A stretch of 64,000 nucleotides of DNA, taken from MGIIb-P sp963934015. GTDB taxonomy: Archaea > Thermoplasmatota > Poseidoniia > Poseidoniales > Thalassarchaeaceae. Of the stretch, positions 18,378 through 26,655 are shown in pieces. Where the stretch lies: the NCBI GenBank assembly GCA_963934015.1, contig CAWVWT010000002.1:81759-145758 (forward strand), in the 5' to 3' direction. How positions within the stretch are numbered: position 1 is the stretch's first letter; each line of letters opens with the position of its first letter. The notes under the pieces were generated by a model. That model was not told where the DNA came from. It searched no databases and was given only the letters and a program-made list of their open reading frames with translations. Position numbers and translations under genes: made by a program.

Positions 18378-19100
18378 ATGGGATATGAAGATTATCAGTG
18401 TATGGATGAAAACGGCATCCGAGAAGATGGCCGTAAGGCGGACGAAATGCGTCCAGTTGAAATTGAATGTGGAGTTATTCCCGTCGCCGATGGGAGTGCT
18501 TACATCAAGTGGGGTAAGAACGAGGCAATTGCTGCAGTTTACGGTCCGATGGAAGCACATCCACGAAAGATTCAGCGGCAAGATCGCGCTATTCTTGATG
18601 TCCGCTACAACATGGCACCCTTCAGTACCTCTGACCGTATTCGGCCAGGGTTCAACCGCCGAAGTCGTGAAATCAGCAAGGTTACTCGAGACGCGCTTGA
18701 AAGCGTCGTTAATTTGGAGCTTTACCCGCGAAGTAAAATCCGCGTTGAAATCGAAATTATCTGTGCGGAAGCAGGTACACGTTGCTGTGGCATCACTGCT
18801 GCAAGTGTGGCACTAGCGGATGCAGGTATTCCGATGTCTGACATGGTTGTCAGTGTAGCAGCGGGAAAATGCAATGGAATTGTGCTAATGGATTTAAACA
18901 AGCCTGAGGACAACTACGGGGAAGCGGATTTACCCATGGGCATCCTACCGATGACAGATGAACTAGTCTTCCTTCAAATGGATGGCGATCTTAGTATGGA
19001 CGAATTCCAATTGGCATGGGATTACAATGTCAAGGCTGCACATGATGTCCACGAAATCATGGTTGAAGCACTTCAGAAGCGATATGGAGGTGATGTTTGA
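18378..19100 (+). CDS. rrp41: Exosome catalytic subunit Rrp41
   Basis: Rrp41 is the phosphorolytic 3'-to-5' RNase PH-type subunit of the exosome. The 240-residue protein has IREDGRKADEMRP at the start, the phosphate/RNA-binding arginines in RRSREISKVTRDALE, and the catalytic-acid region DLNKPEDNYGEADLP, whose last Asp pairs match the active-site aspartates of archaeal Rrp41. It ends with GGAGGTGAT, which serves as the ribosome-binding site for rrp42, and the stop TGA shares its A with the next ATG. Confidence 0.95.
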   Translation: MGYEDYQCMDENGIREDGRKADEMRPVEIECGVIPVADGSAYIKWGKNEAIAAVYGPMEAHPRKIQRQDRAILDVRYNMAPFSTSDRIRPGFNRRSREISKVTRDALESVVNLELYPRSKIRVEIEIICAEAGTRCCGITAASVALADAGIPMSDMVVSVAAGKCNGIVLMDLNKPEDNYGEADLPMGILPMTDELVFLQMDGDLSMDEFQLAWDYNVKAAHDVHEIMVEALQKRYGGDV

Positions 19101-19891
19101 TGGCTATTCCAATCATACCGAGCCTACTGCGCGATAACCTTGCAGCACTTGCAGAAGATGATCAGCGACTTGATGGCCGTGCACGATTTGCTGGCCGTGA
19201 TCTCGAAATCGAAATTGATTGCCTCTATAATGCCGAAGGTTCGTGCCGAGTTCGCATGGGTGATACAATTGTATTCGCTGGTGTGAAATTTCAAATCATG
19301 ACCCCTTATCCAGATCGACCTACACAAGGTGGATTGATGACGAGTGCGGAGATTCGTCCTGTTTGCGGACCCGGTTGGGAACCAGGTCCCCCCTCTGAAG
19401 AAAGTATTGAGATGGGACGAGTTGTAGATCGTGGAATTCGTGAATCAGGTTGTATCAACACAACGGAATTGTGCATCTTACCTGGTGAAAAGGCATGGCA
19501 AGTCATTCTAGATTTATTCGCAATTAGCGATGATGGCAATATGTTTGATGCGTTCGCTTTGGCAGCAATCGCAGCACTGCGAACTGCGACAGTCCCGGCT
19601 GAACGATTCGATGTTGGTGAAGACTACAAGTTACCTGTTGCAGGTACACCCATCATGTGCTCGTATCAGAAAGTTGGTGGACGCTTTGTCTATGATGCCA
19701 GCAAGAGAGAAGAACTAGGTGGAGATGAACGTATTCATATCACACTGGGTGATGAAGGCCATGTTCACTCTCTGCAGAAGGGTCTAAGAGGAGTTTTCAC
19801 CGCAGATGAGTTCACAGAGATTATGGACACTGCTCAGTCGCGTTGTGCTGAACTGCGAGAAATTGTACACAAACTGGAGGAATCACAATGA
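19100..19891 (+). CDS. rrp42: Exosome ring subunit Rrp42
   Basis: Rrp42 is the non-catalytic RNase PH-fold partner that forms the hexameric exosome ring with Rrp41. The ATG at 19100 gives 263 residues and follows GGAGGTGAT at good distance; a TTG one codon earlier is less likely. Visible family segments are RLDGRARFAGRD, CRVRMGDTIVFAGVK, and the region ALAAIAALRTATVPAERF. The acidic catalytic cluster of Rrp41 is missing, as expected. It overlaps the L37Ae gene by ATGA. Confidence 0.94.
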   Translation: MAIPIIPSLLRDNLAALAEDDQRLDGRARFAGRDLEIEIDCLYNAEGSCRVRMGDTIVFAGVKFQIMTPYPDRPTQGGLMTSAEIRPVCGPGWEPGPPSEESIEMGRVVDRGIRESGCINTTELCILPGEKAWQVILDLFAISDDGNMFDAFALAAIAALRTATVPAERFDVGEDYKLPVAGTPIMCSYQKVGGRFVYDASKREELGGDERIHITLGDEGHVHSLQKGLRGVFTADEFTEIMDTAQSRCAELREIVHKLEESQ

Positions 19892-20253
19892 GCAAGCGGA
19901 CACAGAAAACCGGTGCAACAGCGCGTTTTGGCAGCCGATATGGTGTCAGTGTCAGACGGCGTGCCGGTTCTGCTATTGCAAAGTTAAAGCGAGCATACAC
20001 TTGTCCGGTTTGCCAGTATCAAAAAGTGAAGCGTCAGGCCAGTGGAATCTGGGGTTGCAAGAAATGCGGCCACACATTTGCCGGGGGTGTATGGGAACCA
20101 TTCACCCGTGCCAGTGATACAAACAACCGAATCATTCGCCGTGGTCTTGAAGGCGCTACCGCAACAGACATGGCAGTAATTGCAGCACAGAAGGCTATCG
20201 AATTTGAACGCTCACAAGCGGAGGCTGAAGAGCGTGGTAACGAAGAAGAATAA
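19888..20253 (+). CDS. rpl37ae: Ribosomal protein L37Ae (eL43)
   Basis: This is a zinc-ribbon protein of the large ribosomal subunit. It has 121 residues, with the start SKRTQKTGATARFGSRYG and the ribbon CPVC ... CKKC (about residues 36-57). The last 30 residues, an acidic helix (KAIEFERSQAEAEERGNEEE), extend beyond the usual family length of about 90. A GGAGG site sits before the ATG. The order rrp42-L37Ae-pcc1 is the conserved archaeal superoperon order. Confidence 0.92.
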   Translation: MSKRTQKTGATARFGSRYGVSVRRRAGSAIAKLKRAYTCPVCQYQKVKRQASGIWGCKKCGHTFAGGVWEPFTRASDTNNRIIRRGLEGATATDMAVIAAQKAIEFERSQAEAEERGNEEE

Positions 20254-20464
20254 GGCCTGGGTGGCTACAATCAAGACCACTAGCGCTGATTCCGTTGCAC
20301 TGGCTGCAAGTTTGGCATGTGAAGATGTTGAATATGTTATGCGGGAATCGAAATTGATCCAAGTTACAATTCATGGGGACAGCGCCTCAGATCTACGTGC
20401 GAAATACAATTCAATGATGAGGTCGCTAAGGGCCTCAAGTGATGCATTATCGGTTATTCAATGA
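20234..20464 (+). CDS. pcc1: KEOPS complex subunit Pcc1
   Basis: Pcc1 is the small dimerising subunit of KEOPS, which makes the t6A modification of tRNA. From a GTG at 20234, which overlaps the L37Ae gene by 20 bases, it has 77 residues, the usual size. The sequence AWVATIKTTSADSVALAASL and the later AKYNSMMRSLRASSDAL match the two-strand/helix Pcc1 fold. A second GTG at 20261 would cut too deeply into the first strand. The identification leans partly on position: Pcc1 normally sits between L37Ae and prefoldin. Confidence 0.8.
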   Translation: MVTKKNKAWVATIKTTSADSVALAASLACEDVEYVMRESKLIQVTIHGDSASDLRAKYNSMMRSLRASSDALSVIQ

Positions 20465-20474
20465 AGTGGTTTAG

Positions 20475-20786
20475 ATGAGTGAAAATATTCCCTTGGAACA
20501 AGTCGTGCAGGAATTGCAAATGGTCGCGCAACAATTAGTATCTGCACAGACTCAGGTTAGAGAATTGCAAGGGACCATCGATTATTTGGCAAATCAAATT
20601 GAAGGTAATTCAATATTTCAGCAGGTTGGGCCACTTTTGGTTGAAGTTGATGATGTTGCCACGCTGAGGGATAGTTTGGCAGAAACATGTAGACAACTAA
20701 ACGATCATGCTGAAAAGTTGAGTGTGAGAGAAAGTGAATTGCGCTCCGCGTATGAATCAGCTGTTAAGCAATTTGAGTCCGCATAG
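20475..20786 (+). CDS. pfdB: Prefoldin beta subunit
   Basis: Prefoldin is a jellyfish-shaped hexameric chaperone that passes nascent proteins to the thermosome. The 103-residue protein is two long coiled-coil helices (LEQVVQELQMVAQQLVSAQTQVRELQ and TLRDSLAETCRQLNDHAEKLSVRE) joined by a short beta section with the FQQVGPLLVEVD motif typical of the beta subunit. It follows pcc1 by 10 bases, its usual neighbour. Its last codons contain GGTGAT-adjacent sequence used by the next gene. Confidence 0.88.
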   Translation: MSENIPLEQVVQELQMVAQQLVSAQTQVRELQGTIDYLANQIEGNSIFQQVGPLLVEVDDVATLRDSLAETCRQLNDHAEKLSVRESELRSAYESAVKQFESA

Positions 20787-20791
20787 GTGAT
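20786..20791 (+). promoter_or_regulatory. GGTGAT ribosome-binding site that sets a TTG start
   Basis: GGTGAT overlaps the end of the prefoldin stop and lies 3 bases before the TTG at 20795. The same arrangement is found before the TTG starts at 24065 (minus strand) and 48224, which supports TTG as the true start in all three. Confidence 0.6.
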
Positions 20792-20794
20792 TGT

Positions 20795-21793
20795 TTGAGT
20801 CAAGTACGTGTCGAAGACATGGAACGCCTGAATCAATGGATAGGTGCCTCGATTAAGCGTGGGGCTATTGCGGTTCTAACGCACAGGAATGGTGACATGG
20901 ATACTGTCGGTTCCGCATGCGCTCTCGCCAATATCATTGGTCCCGCAGCACGTGCTTGCGGAATCCATCTTTCTACTATGGCAAGAACGATGGTAACAAA
21001 AACAGGTGCCGATTTTCTCATACTTGATCCTAAATCTCCTGCATGGCCACGAAATTTGGGTGGTTTAATCATTGTAGATGCAGCAGGCCCGAACCAGCCA
21101 GGTATTGAAATTCCGGATGTACCAATATGCATCATCGATCACCATGCTGCAGGTGAATCGTTTGAAATCGGCAGTTCTGATCTTGAAATCAATTGGGAAA
21201 CATGTTCTACTGCAGAAATAATTCAACTATGGGCTGAAACTCATGCCAGTGCACGAATTGATAATCAATCTAGAATGCTCCTTTTAGCAGGGATTATCAC
21301 AGATACGGGGAGATTTAGGCATGCCAATGCTGCGGCACTTTCTTCAGCGGGTAGATTGGCCGATGACGCCAAGATTGATTTTTCAGAGTTCATTGAAGAA
21401 ATGGAATCTGTCGAACTAAATAATTCACAACGAGTTGCAATTACAAAGGCATTATCTCGAGTTCAAACATTGGATGCAGGTAGGTGGTTTCTATCCTATA
21501 CTAAAGCAGGTACAAATGAAGGAATAGTTGCTAGAGCACTGATATCTGCTGGTGCCGATATTGCATTGGTTTGTCGCAATTTAAAGGGCGAAACAAGATT
21601 GGTCGCCCGCGCGAGTCGAAGTGCTACACGCAAGGGCGCTCATCTTGGTGAACTAATGCAGAAAATGGTTTCTCGAAGTGGCGGTGAAGGTGGTGGTCAT
21701 GCAGGGGCAGCAGGGTGGACTGGTGCAATAGATGCAACAGATGCAACATCAGGATTCATATCGTTATTAATGGCGGCACAAGGAGGGGATTAA
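20795..21793 (+). CDS. DHH-DHHA1 family phosphoesterase
   Basis: This 332-residue protein belongs to the DHH phosphoesterases (RecJ, NrnA/pAp phosphatase relatives). The metal-binding motifs are THRNGDMDTVGSA, VDAAG, CIIDHHA and ITDTGRFRHA in order. The C-terminal DHHA1 substrate domain ends with GGEGGGHAGAAGW. The arrangement suits hydrolysis of short RNA or nucleotide products, which would fit disposal of exosome end products, but this is inferred from position. The TTG start is backed by GGTGAT 3 bases ahead; the next ATG is at 20819. One base separates it from the next gene. Confidence 0.85.
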   Translation: MSQVRVEDMERLNQWIGASIKRGAIAVLTHRNGDMDTVGSACALANIIGPAARACGIHLSTMARTMVTKTGADFLILDPKSPAWPRNLGGLIIVDAAGPNQPGIEIPDVPICIIDHHAAGESFEIGSSDLEINWETCSTAEIIQLWAETHASARIDNQSRMLLLAGIITDTGRFRHANAAALSSAGRLADDAKIDFSEFIEEMESVELNNSQRVAITKALSRVQTLDAGRWFLSYTKAGTNEGIVARALISAGADIALVCRNLKGETRLVARASRSATRKGAHLGELMQKMVSRSGGEGGGHAGAAGWTGAIDATDATSGFISLLMAAQGGD

Positions 21794-22663
21794 ATGGACC
21801 CGAGGCAAGTTATCTCTTGTTTTTTGTCAGGCGAAATTTCTGAATTTACACCCAAAGGCCCCCATGAATTATTGATACTGACTGAGCAAGCCATCGGTGA
21901 AGGTCACAATGAGTTGGCCGATAATCTCGCCATCCAATTAAATGAAATTGAATTGCAAATCATAAAATTTCGTACTGCTCAAATTGCAAATGATGCGGAA
22001 TTGGCGCAACAATGCCTGGCAAGCGCTCTCGAAATCAGCCGGTCAAAGGAAAAGAGAGACCATCTTTTAGAAGCGAGAATTCGGATGGAATGGGGTATTC
22101 TTCGTGCAAGTATAGGTGAATTTGACAAAGCAGGCGTCGATTTAAAGTGGGCTGTAGATCGCCTTGGTGCGATTTCAGAGGGACACAGGTGGCATGGTGT
22201 AGCATTGCTGAATATGGCTGCATGGCACAATAGACGAGGTGAATTCGGGATGGCATTGGCGTTACATGCATCAATTTCTCGGCATGGACCCCACTTGATC
22301 GAAATTGTATCTATTTCTAGACGCCGAGCTGCTGAAATGTTAATTGAAAAAGATCACATTTACAGTGGACTTAGAAATTTATGGATTTCTCATCATGGAT
22401 TCAGGCAAACCAATATGTTAGATGAAGCGATTGAAGCGGGTTTGCATTGGATTGATTTGGGATTGACAGAAGTTTCAGTTGAAGCACCAGAAATGAGTGC
22501 CGCAATTGAAATGGCATCACCTCGTTCTGCGGGTGAGCCAAAACAGCGTGTATGGATTCACCCAAATGACTTAGAGAATATGTGTATGTGGATTCAATCT
22601 CGAACAGATGATAGTGATGCAATTGCAGTATTAAACGACGCACATCAGGTACTCCATCCATGA
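21794..22663 (+). CDS. Helical-repeat (TPR-like) protein at the end of the exosome operon
   Basis: This 289-residue protein is not a family I recognise. It is almost entirely alpha-helical, with TPR-like pairs such as EARIRMEWGILRASIGEFDKAGVDLKWAV written in the usual A/G/A pattern, and ALLNMAAWHNRRGEFGMALALH. No signal peptide or membrane segment is visible. GGAGGGGAT before the ATG and the one-base junction with the DHH gene show it is translated as part of the exosome operon. It may be a scaffold. The last 19 bases overlap the convergent Nudix gene. Confidence 0.65.
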   Translation: MDPRQVISCFLSGEISEFTPKGPHELLILTEQAIGEGHNELADNLAIQLNEIELQIIKFRTAQIANDAELAQQCLASALEISRSKEKRDHLLEARIRMEWGILRASIGEFDKAGVDLKWAVDRLGAISEGHRWHGVALLNMAAWHNRRGEFGMALALHASISRHGPHLIEIVSISRRRAAEMLIEKDHIYSGLRNLWISHHGFRQTNMLDEAIEAGLHWIDLGLTEVSVEAPEMSAAIEMASPRSAGEPKQRVWIHPNDLENMCMWIQSRTDDSDAIAVLNDAHQVLHP

Positions 22664-23046
22664 CTAGAAAATAATTCCAGTTCATCTTCATCCCAAGCCA
22701 GCGGGTGTGGCGGAGACAGGCACCAACCGACTTCATCGATCTTTGGGTCAACCGAATCCCATGGTGTCGGAGTTGGTTCAATCTCAACTTCAACCCAGAC
22801 CACATCACCCCCTCCATCCGCTAGGTTAACGGCGGATTTTCGTGCTGTTCCCAATAACCCAGTTTCTTCGTATACTTCTCGGAGGGCCGCCATTTCACTA
22901 TCTTCGCCATCTTCAACCCAGCCACCAGGTAATTCCCAGCCACGTTCCTTGTGACGAACCATGAGCCAGCAGGCACTTTCACTACTAATTGCAATAGGGG
23001 GCGTACTCGTGGGGGTAACCCAAGCAACGACCCATTTTTTTTGCAT
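22645..23046 (-). CDS. Nudix hydrolase
   Basis: This 133-residue protein hydrolyses an X-linked nucleoside diphosphate, substrate unknown. The Nudix box is perfect at residues 42-64: Gly42, Glu48, Arg56-Glu57, Glu60-Glu61, Gly63. The segment just before it (RHKERGWELPGGWVE) is like MutT and RppH relatives. It is the last gene of a minus-strand UbiD-TPR-Nudix run, with spacings of 8 bases, and overlaps the helical-repeat gene tail-to-tail. Confidence 0.85.
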   Translation of the reverse strand: MQKKWVVAWVTPTSTPPIAISSESACWLMVRHKERGWELPGGWVEDGEDSEMAALREVYEETGLLGTARKSAVNLADGGGDVVWVEVEIEPTPTPWDSVDPKIDEVGWCLSPPHPLAWDEDELELFSSHGWST

Positions 23047-23054
23047 AACAGACC

Positions 23055-24065
23055 TCAGGGTATGTGGATATCGTCTTCTGAATCAAGTCCTTCTTGGGCT
23101 CGCTGTAGATAGGGCGCAACCCATTCCTCACCGCGGGTAAGTAAACGGCGCGATAGGAAGAATGCGGTTGAAAATTCACCAGAATCCAAAAGTCGTGATA
23201 ATTCGATTTCATCGATGTTGCCACTATTTTCCTCTGAAATTGGTTGATTTTCAATAGTAATTGGTTCTACAAACCGTGAAGAAAGGTTCTGCATTTTCAC
23301 GAGGAATTGATCTCTAACATCAATTGGAGGCTGTTTCCACGGCAAACGCTTACCAGTTTCCATTTGGACTTCCATTCTAGCGCGGAATTGATCACGAACA
23401 TCTAAATGAGGTGCTGTTGTTTGTGCCTGGTCATAACAAAACCAAGCTTCATCGAAAGATTTTCTACGCTCATGCGCGCGTGCGAGTTCGACCCACATTT
23501 CGAAATTTTGTGGACGGTTCGATAGTAGTATACGCGCTAACGGGATACAAACATCATCACCCTCTGAATCCCACAAGCGCTCCACTCTGCGCCCAAATAA
23601 TACGTTACATCTTGGGTCTGATAAATCAAGTTGTTCAAATCGACTGCAAAATTCGTCAATCATTGATTCTTGCATAGATTGGTGCCATATATCGGGGTCA
23701 AGATGATCTCGATTTAATGCCGCCTCGAGTAGTTCATTACCAACATTAAGAATGGGAACGCCATCCAATTGTTTCACCTGTTCAGGGTCACGGCCGAGTA
23801 CAGAAAAAAGGTCACTAATCAATGCACGCAGTCCAATTTCGTCCGATAATAAAATCTTAATTTTAGCCAAAGTCCTCCAATTTTCAGGATGGGTGAAATC
23901 ATGGAGCAATGCTTGACGGGCATTTTGTTCAGCCCAGCCGATATTCTCAGTTACCCGATCGGGGTCGGAATCAACCAATTGTAGAAACTTCAGTGCTTGT
24001 GAGCGGTGCCTATCCCCTAAACTTCGACGTGGATGTTGAAGGCGGCCGGCCAATCCTCCTCTCAA
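23055..24065 (-). CDS. TPR-like helical-repeat protein
   Basis: This 336-residue soluble protein has several TPR-like helix pairs (for example ALLHDFTHPENWRTLAKIKIL, NFEMWVELARAHERRKSFDEA and AWFCYDQAQTTAPHLDVRDQF). DVRDQF occurs twice, about 34 residues apart, hinting at an internal repeat. There is a helix-breaking acidic stretch near residue 285 and no membrane segment. Function is unknown. The TTG start at 24065 has GGTGAT 3 bases upstream, placed over the UbiD stop codon, so the two genes are translationally linked. Confidence 0.65.
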   Translation of the reverse strand: MRGGLAGRLQHPRRSLGDRHRSQALKFLQLVDSDPDRVTENIGWAEQNARQALLHDFTHPENWRTLAKIKILLSDEIGLRALISDLFSVLGRDPEQVKQLDGVPILNVGNELLEAALNRDHLDPDIWHQSMQESMIDEFCSRFEQLDLSDPRCNVLFGRRVERLWDSEGDDVCIPLARILLSNRPQNFEMWVELARAHERRKSFDEAWFCYDQAQTTAPHLDVRDQFRARMEVQMETGKRLPWKQPPIDVRDQFLVKMQNLSSRFVEPITIENQPISEENSGNIDEIELSRLLDSGEFSTAFFLSRRLLTRGEEWVAPYLQRAQEGLDSEDDIHIP

Positions 24066-24073
24066 ATAATCAC

Positions 24074-25336
24074 CTACTGAACTGATGTATATGGGGCACG
24101 GTCGATTTCAGGAGACAGTGTGGCATCATAACCGATTTTTGATGTTGTACCATCTTCGTTACGCGAAGGGTCGAGACTACTGCCTTTTTGCCCTGAAAGT
24201 ATGATGGTGTCTTGATCAGGTTGCCATCTTGTCATGAGTGCCCACTCAACCCGTACTGGATCACTTACATCGATATCCTTGTCGACTATTGTTACAGATT
24301 TCATACTCCGATGTCCGTTGAGGGCCGCATGGATTGAATTACGACCATCTTCTGTCGAATTAGGTGTAATACTGACGACTGCGGAAAGCCAACCACAGCC
24401 ACCTTCAGTCATATGCACATCATGGCAATTAGTCACCTTTGAAACCGCTGCTTTAATTGTGGGGGCACGTGGAAGTCCCATGAGTGCTTTATGCTCAGCT
24501 TCTGCGGGAATAAGTGCATGGAATATCGGATCATTTCGATGATGGACAGAATGTATTTCGAACACTGGTTCAATTCGCTCATCATCAAGAGTTCCAGTAA
24601 TATCAACATAAGGCGCCTCATCATCATCTTCAAGCGTGATTTCTGCTGTCATCGCATATTCGGCATTCGCTGGCACAGGTATGCCATTGGCGAGTGTCAC
24701 CATGGGGAGGGGTTTCCCATAGAATCGTTCATGCAGAGTTGAAGCAACAGTTAATTCATCGATATGCTCTTCAAACGACATAGCAGCAGCGAGTAAAACA
24801 ACAGGGTCGCAGCCATTAACAATAGCAATTGGAATCGAGTCACCATTTTCTCTCGCCGTATCTAGCATTGTTCGGAGATGCCTCGGAACGAGTCGTGCAA
24901 CGACATGTGTGTCATCGCGTAAAAATTGGCGGTGGAATGAAACATTTCGTTGCCCCCCATACTCGGCAATCACGATGCTCGCCGACATATACCGACCTCG
25001 ATCTTCGCGGTAATGATGAGGGATGGGTAATTCCGAGAGTGCGACGGTTTTTTGAGAATTTTCAAGTACGGGACCAGATGGTTCAAAAGTAGGTTCTTGT
25101 GGATTTTCCATGGCCCACCCAAGGATATCAATTAGTTCGCCCGGACTGACATTGAACACATCGCACAATCTTTCCCTGGAGAGCACATTTAGCGCTGCCA
25201 TATGCCCAGGTGTCTCTGTAACGGTTGTAACAATCATTTGATGCTGTCTTTCTACAGAAAGGTCGAATAATCCATGAATACACGAAACTGGATTGTCCGG
25301 TGAATATGCCCCGGCTAGATGGTCACGAAAGGCCAT
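24074..25336 (-). CDS. UbiD-family decarboxylase, probable anhydromevalonate phosphate decarboxylase
   Basis: UbiD enzymes use prenylated FMN to remove CO2 from unsaturated acids. This protein is 420 residues, near the length of archaeal anhydromevalonate phosphate decarboxylase and shorter than typical ubiquinone/menaquinone UbiD (about 480 or more). It has AIVNGCDPVVLLAAAM, AEYAMTAEITLEDDDEAPYVDITG, HHRNDPIFHALIPA and GSSLDPSRN, which are UbiD landmarks. Isopentenyl phosphate kinase is encoded nearby and would use the product. The rival reading, a menaquinone decarboxylase partner to the mqn genes at 47-52 kb, cannot be excluded. It leads the UbiD-TPR-Nudix run. Confidence 0.72.
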   Translation of the reverse strand: MAFRDHLAGAYSPDNPVSCIHGLFDLSVERQHQMIVTTVTETPGHMAALNVLSRERLCDVFNVSPGELIDILGWAMENPQEPTFEPSGPVLENSQKTVALSELPIPHHYREDRGRYMSASIVIAEYGGQRNVSFHRQFLRDDTHVVARLVPRHLRTMLDTARENGDSIPIAIVNGCDPVVLLAAAMSFEEHIDELTVASTLHERFYGKPLPMVTLANGIPVPANAEYAMTAEITLEDDDEAPYVDITGTLDDERIEPVFEIHSVHHRNDPIFHALIPAEAEHKALMGLPRAPTIKAAVSKVTNCHDVHMTEGGCGWLSAVVSITPNSTEDGRNSIHAALNGHRSMKSVTIVDKDIDVSDPVRVEWALMTRWQPDQDTIILSGQKGSSLDPSRNEDGTTSKIGYDATLSPEIDRAPYTSVQ

Positions 25337-25425
25337 GTTTGCGCGGAGGGGGTTAAACGTATGATGGTTAGGGGTGGATTGACCAATATTCGCCGCTGCG
25401 TGTACTGATTCTTACCCGTCACGCT

Positions 25426-25432
25426 CATATAC
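25426..25432 (+). promoter_or_regulatory. Candidate TATA box for the rps12-rps7 unit
   Basis: CATATAC lies about 46 bases before the S12 ATG. A start site near 25456 would place the GGAGAGG ribosome-binding site at the very beginning of the transcript. The geometry matches the candidate at the Lhr gene. Confidence 0.38.
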
Positions 25433-25475
25433 GGTGGGTCAGTCGCCGGGTTGCTCCTTAGGAGAGGTACTGTAC

Positions 25476-25916
25476 ATGGGTCGCGGATTATTCTCAGGAC
25501 CAAAGATGAAGTCGGACCGTCTAAAGTTTCGATGGAAGGACAGCGGATTCAGAAAACGTCAAGAGAAACGCCGCCAAGGTGGAGTGTTGAAACACGACCC
25601 ACTGCAAGGCAGTTCACAAGCAAAAGGAATTGTTATTGAGAAGATCGGAGTCGAGGCAAAACAACCAAACTCCGGTATCCGTAAGGGTGTCAAAGTCAGT
25701 CTCATTCGAAGTGGAAACAAACTCACAGCTTTCGCCCCAGGCGATGGTGCAATCAATTTTATCGATGAACACGATGAAGTCATGGTCGAAGGAATCGGTG
25801 GCCGCCAAGGACGTTCATACGGTGACATCCCAGGAATACGCTACAAAGTAATACAGGTCAATGGAGTCTCACTTGATGAGATGGTCCGTGGCCGAAAAGA
25901 GAAGCCAATACGCTGA
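25476..25916 (+). CDS. rps12: Ribosomal protein S12 (uS12)
   Basis: S12 lies at the decoding centre of the small subunit. The ATG at 25476 gives 146 residues, the usual archaeal length, and follows GGAGAGGT; a longer frame from 25434 has no family match. Visible signatures are GIVIEKIGVEAKQPNSGIRKGVKVSLIR-type core (with KQPNSGIRK) and the FAPGDGAINFIDEHDEV loop. It starts the S12-S7-EF-2 set common to archaea and bacteria; S7 follows after 10 bases. Confidence 0.95.
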   Translation: MGRGLFSGPKMKSDRLKFRWKDSGFRKRQEKRRQGGVLKHDPLQGSSQAKGIVIEKIGVEAKQPNSGIRKGVKVSLIRSGNKLTAFAPGDGAINFIDEHDEVMVEGIGGRQGRSYGDIPGIRYKVIQVNGVSLDEMVRGRKEKPIR

Positions 25917-25926
25917 GGTTTGCATT

Positions 25927-26568
25927 ATGTCTGAAGATGAAGTAGTTGAAGAATCTCCAGACGAACCTGTTGTTGAAGATACACCACCTCAACCGATAGC
26001 TGGAATTGGCACACTTGTCTTTGGCAAGTGGGATGCCAGTGAAGTTACTTGTGAGGACCCTGGTCTGGCACCATATGTCAATTTGGATACTGTTGGCACC
26101 CCGCATTCAGGTGGTCGGCATGCTAATGCATGGATGGGCAAGGCAAAACTGAGTGTTGTTGAGCGATTTATCAATGGCCTCATGCGCGATGGAAGAAATG
26201 GCGGTAAGAAGCAATATGCAGCCAAAGCCTTTGAACAAGCACTCGATGTCATTCACGAACGCACCAAGGGAAATCCTTTGCAGGCACTTGTTGATGCAAT
26301 TACACACGCTGCTCCTATGGAAGAAGTTACACGTATCAAATTCGGTGCAGTTTCTCAGCCAAAAGCCGTTGATAGTGCACCTAGCCGCCGCTTGGATGTC
26401 GCTATCCGAAACCTCTGCAAAGGCAGTATTTCAGCCACGTACAAGACCACAAAAACACTCAAGGATGGAATTACCAACGAGATCATGAAAGCGAAGGATG
26501 GAGATGTTGCATCTTTCGCTGTGGCCAAGAAAGAGGAAGTCCAACGTATTGCGGCTTCCGCACGTTGA
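25927..26568 (+). CDS. rps7: Ribosomal protein S7 (uS7)
   Basis: S7 starts assembly of the small-subunit head. It has 213 residues from the ATG at 25927, preceded by GAGGT at the S12 stop. The first 45 residues are an acidic, proline-rich archaeal extension; the S7 core begins near VFGKWD and carries KLSVVERFINGLMRDGRNGGKKQYA and the C-terminal IQRIAASAR-type end (VQRIAASAR). A longer frame from 25861 lacks a reason to be used. Confidence 0.95.
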   Translation: MSEDEVVEESPDEPVVEDTPPQPIAGIGTLVFGKWDASEVTCEDPGLAPYVNLDTVGTPHSGGRHANAWMGKAKLSVVERFINGLMRDGRNGGKKQYAAKAFEQALDVIHERTKGNPLQALVDAITHAAPMEEVTRIKFGAVSQPKAVDSAPSRRLDVAIRNLCKGSISATYKTTKTLKDGITNEIMKAKDGDVASFAVAKKEEVQRIAASAR

Positions 26569-26580
26569 TTCGGTATTCCT

Positions 26581-26596
26581 CGCGCGTGGGCGCGCG
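26581..26596 (+). repeat. CGCGCG hairpin after rps7
   Basis: CGCGCG-TGGG-CGCGCG can form a 6-base-pair all-GC stem with a 4-base loop, 12 bases after the S7 stop. It stands out in a moderate-GC genome. It could stabilise the 3' end of the S12-S7 message or weaken read-through into EF-2. Confidence 0.5.
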
Positions 26597-26610
26597 TGCG
26601 CACAGGCGGA

Positions 26611-26616
26611 TTTATC
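26611..26616 (+). promoter_or_regulatory. Candidate TATA-like element before EF-2
   Basis: TTTATC lies about 42-45 bases before the EF-2 ATG. The following GTGGCC-G-GGCCAC odd palindrome (26629-26641) would lie at or near the transcript start. This suggests EF-2 may have its own promoter in addition to read-through from rps7. Confidence 0.28.
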
Positions 26617-26628
26617 AACCATGTTCAG

Positions 26629-26641
26629 GTGGCCGGGCCAC
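26629..26641 (+). repeat. 13-base palindrome just upstream of EF-2
   Basis: GTGGCC-G-GGCCAC is a perfect inverted repeat with a single central base, directly before the GGTGAT ribosome-binding site (26645-26650). It could be a protein-binding operator or, as RNA, a short hairpin that affects EF-2 translation. Confidence 0.45.
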
Positions 26642-26655
26642 TTAGGTGATTTATT

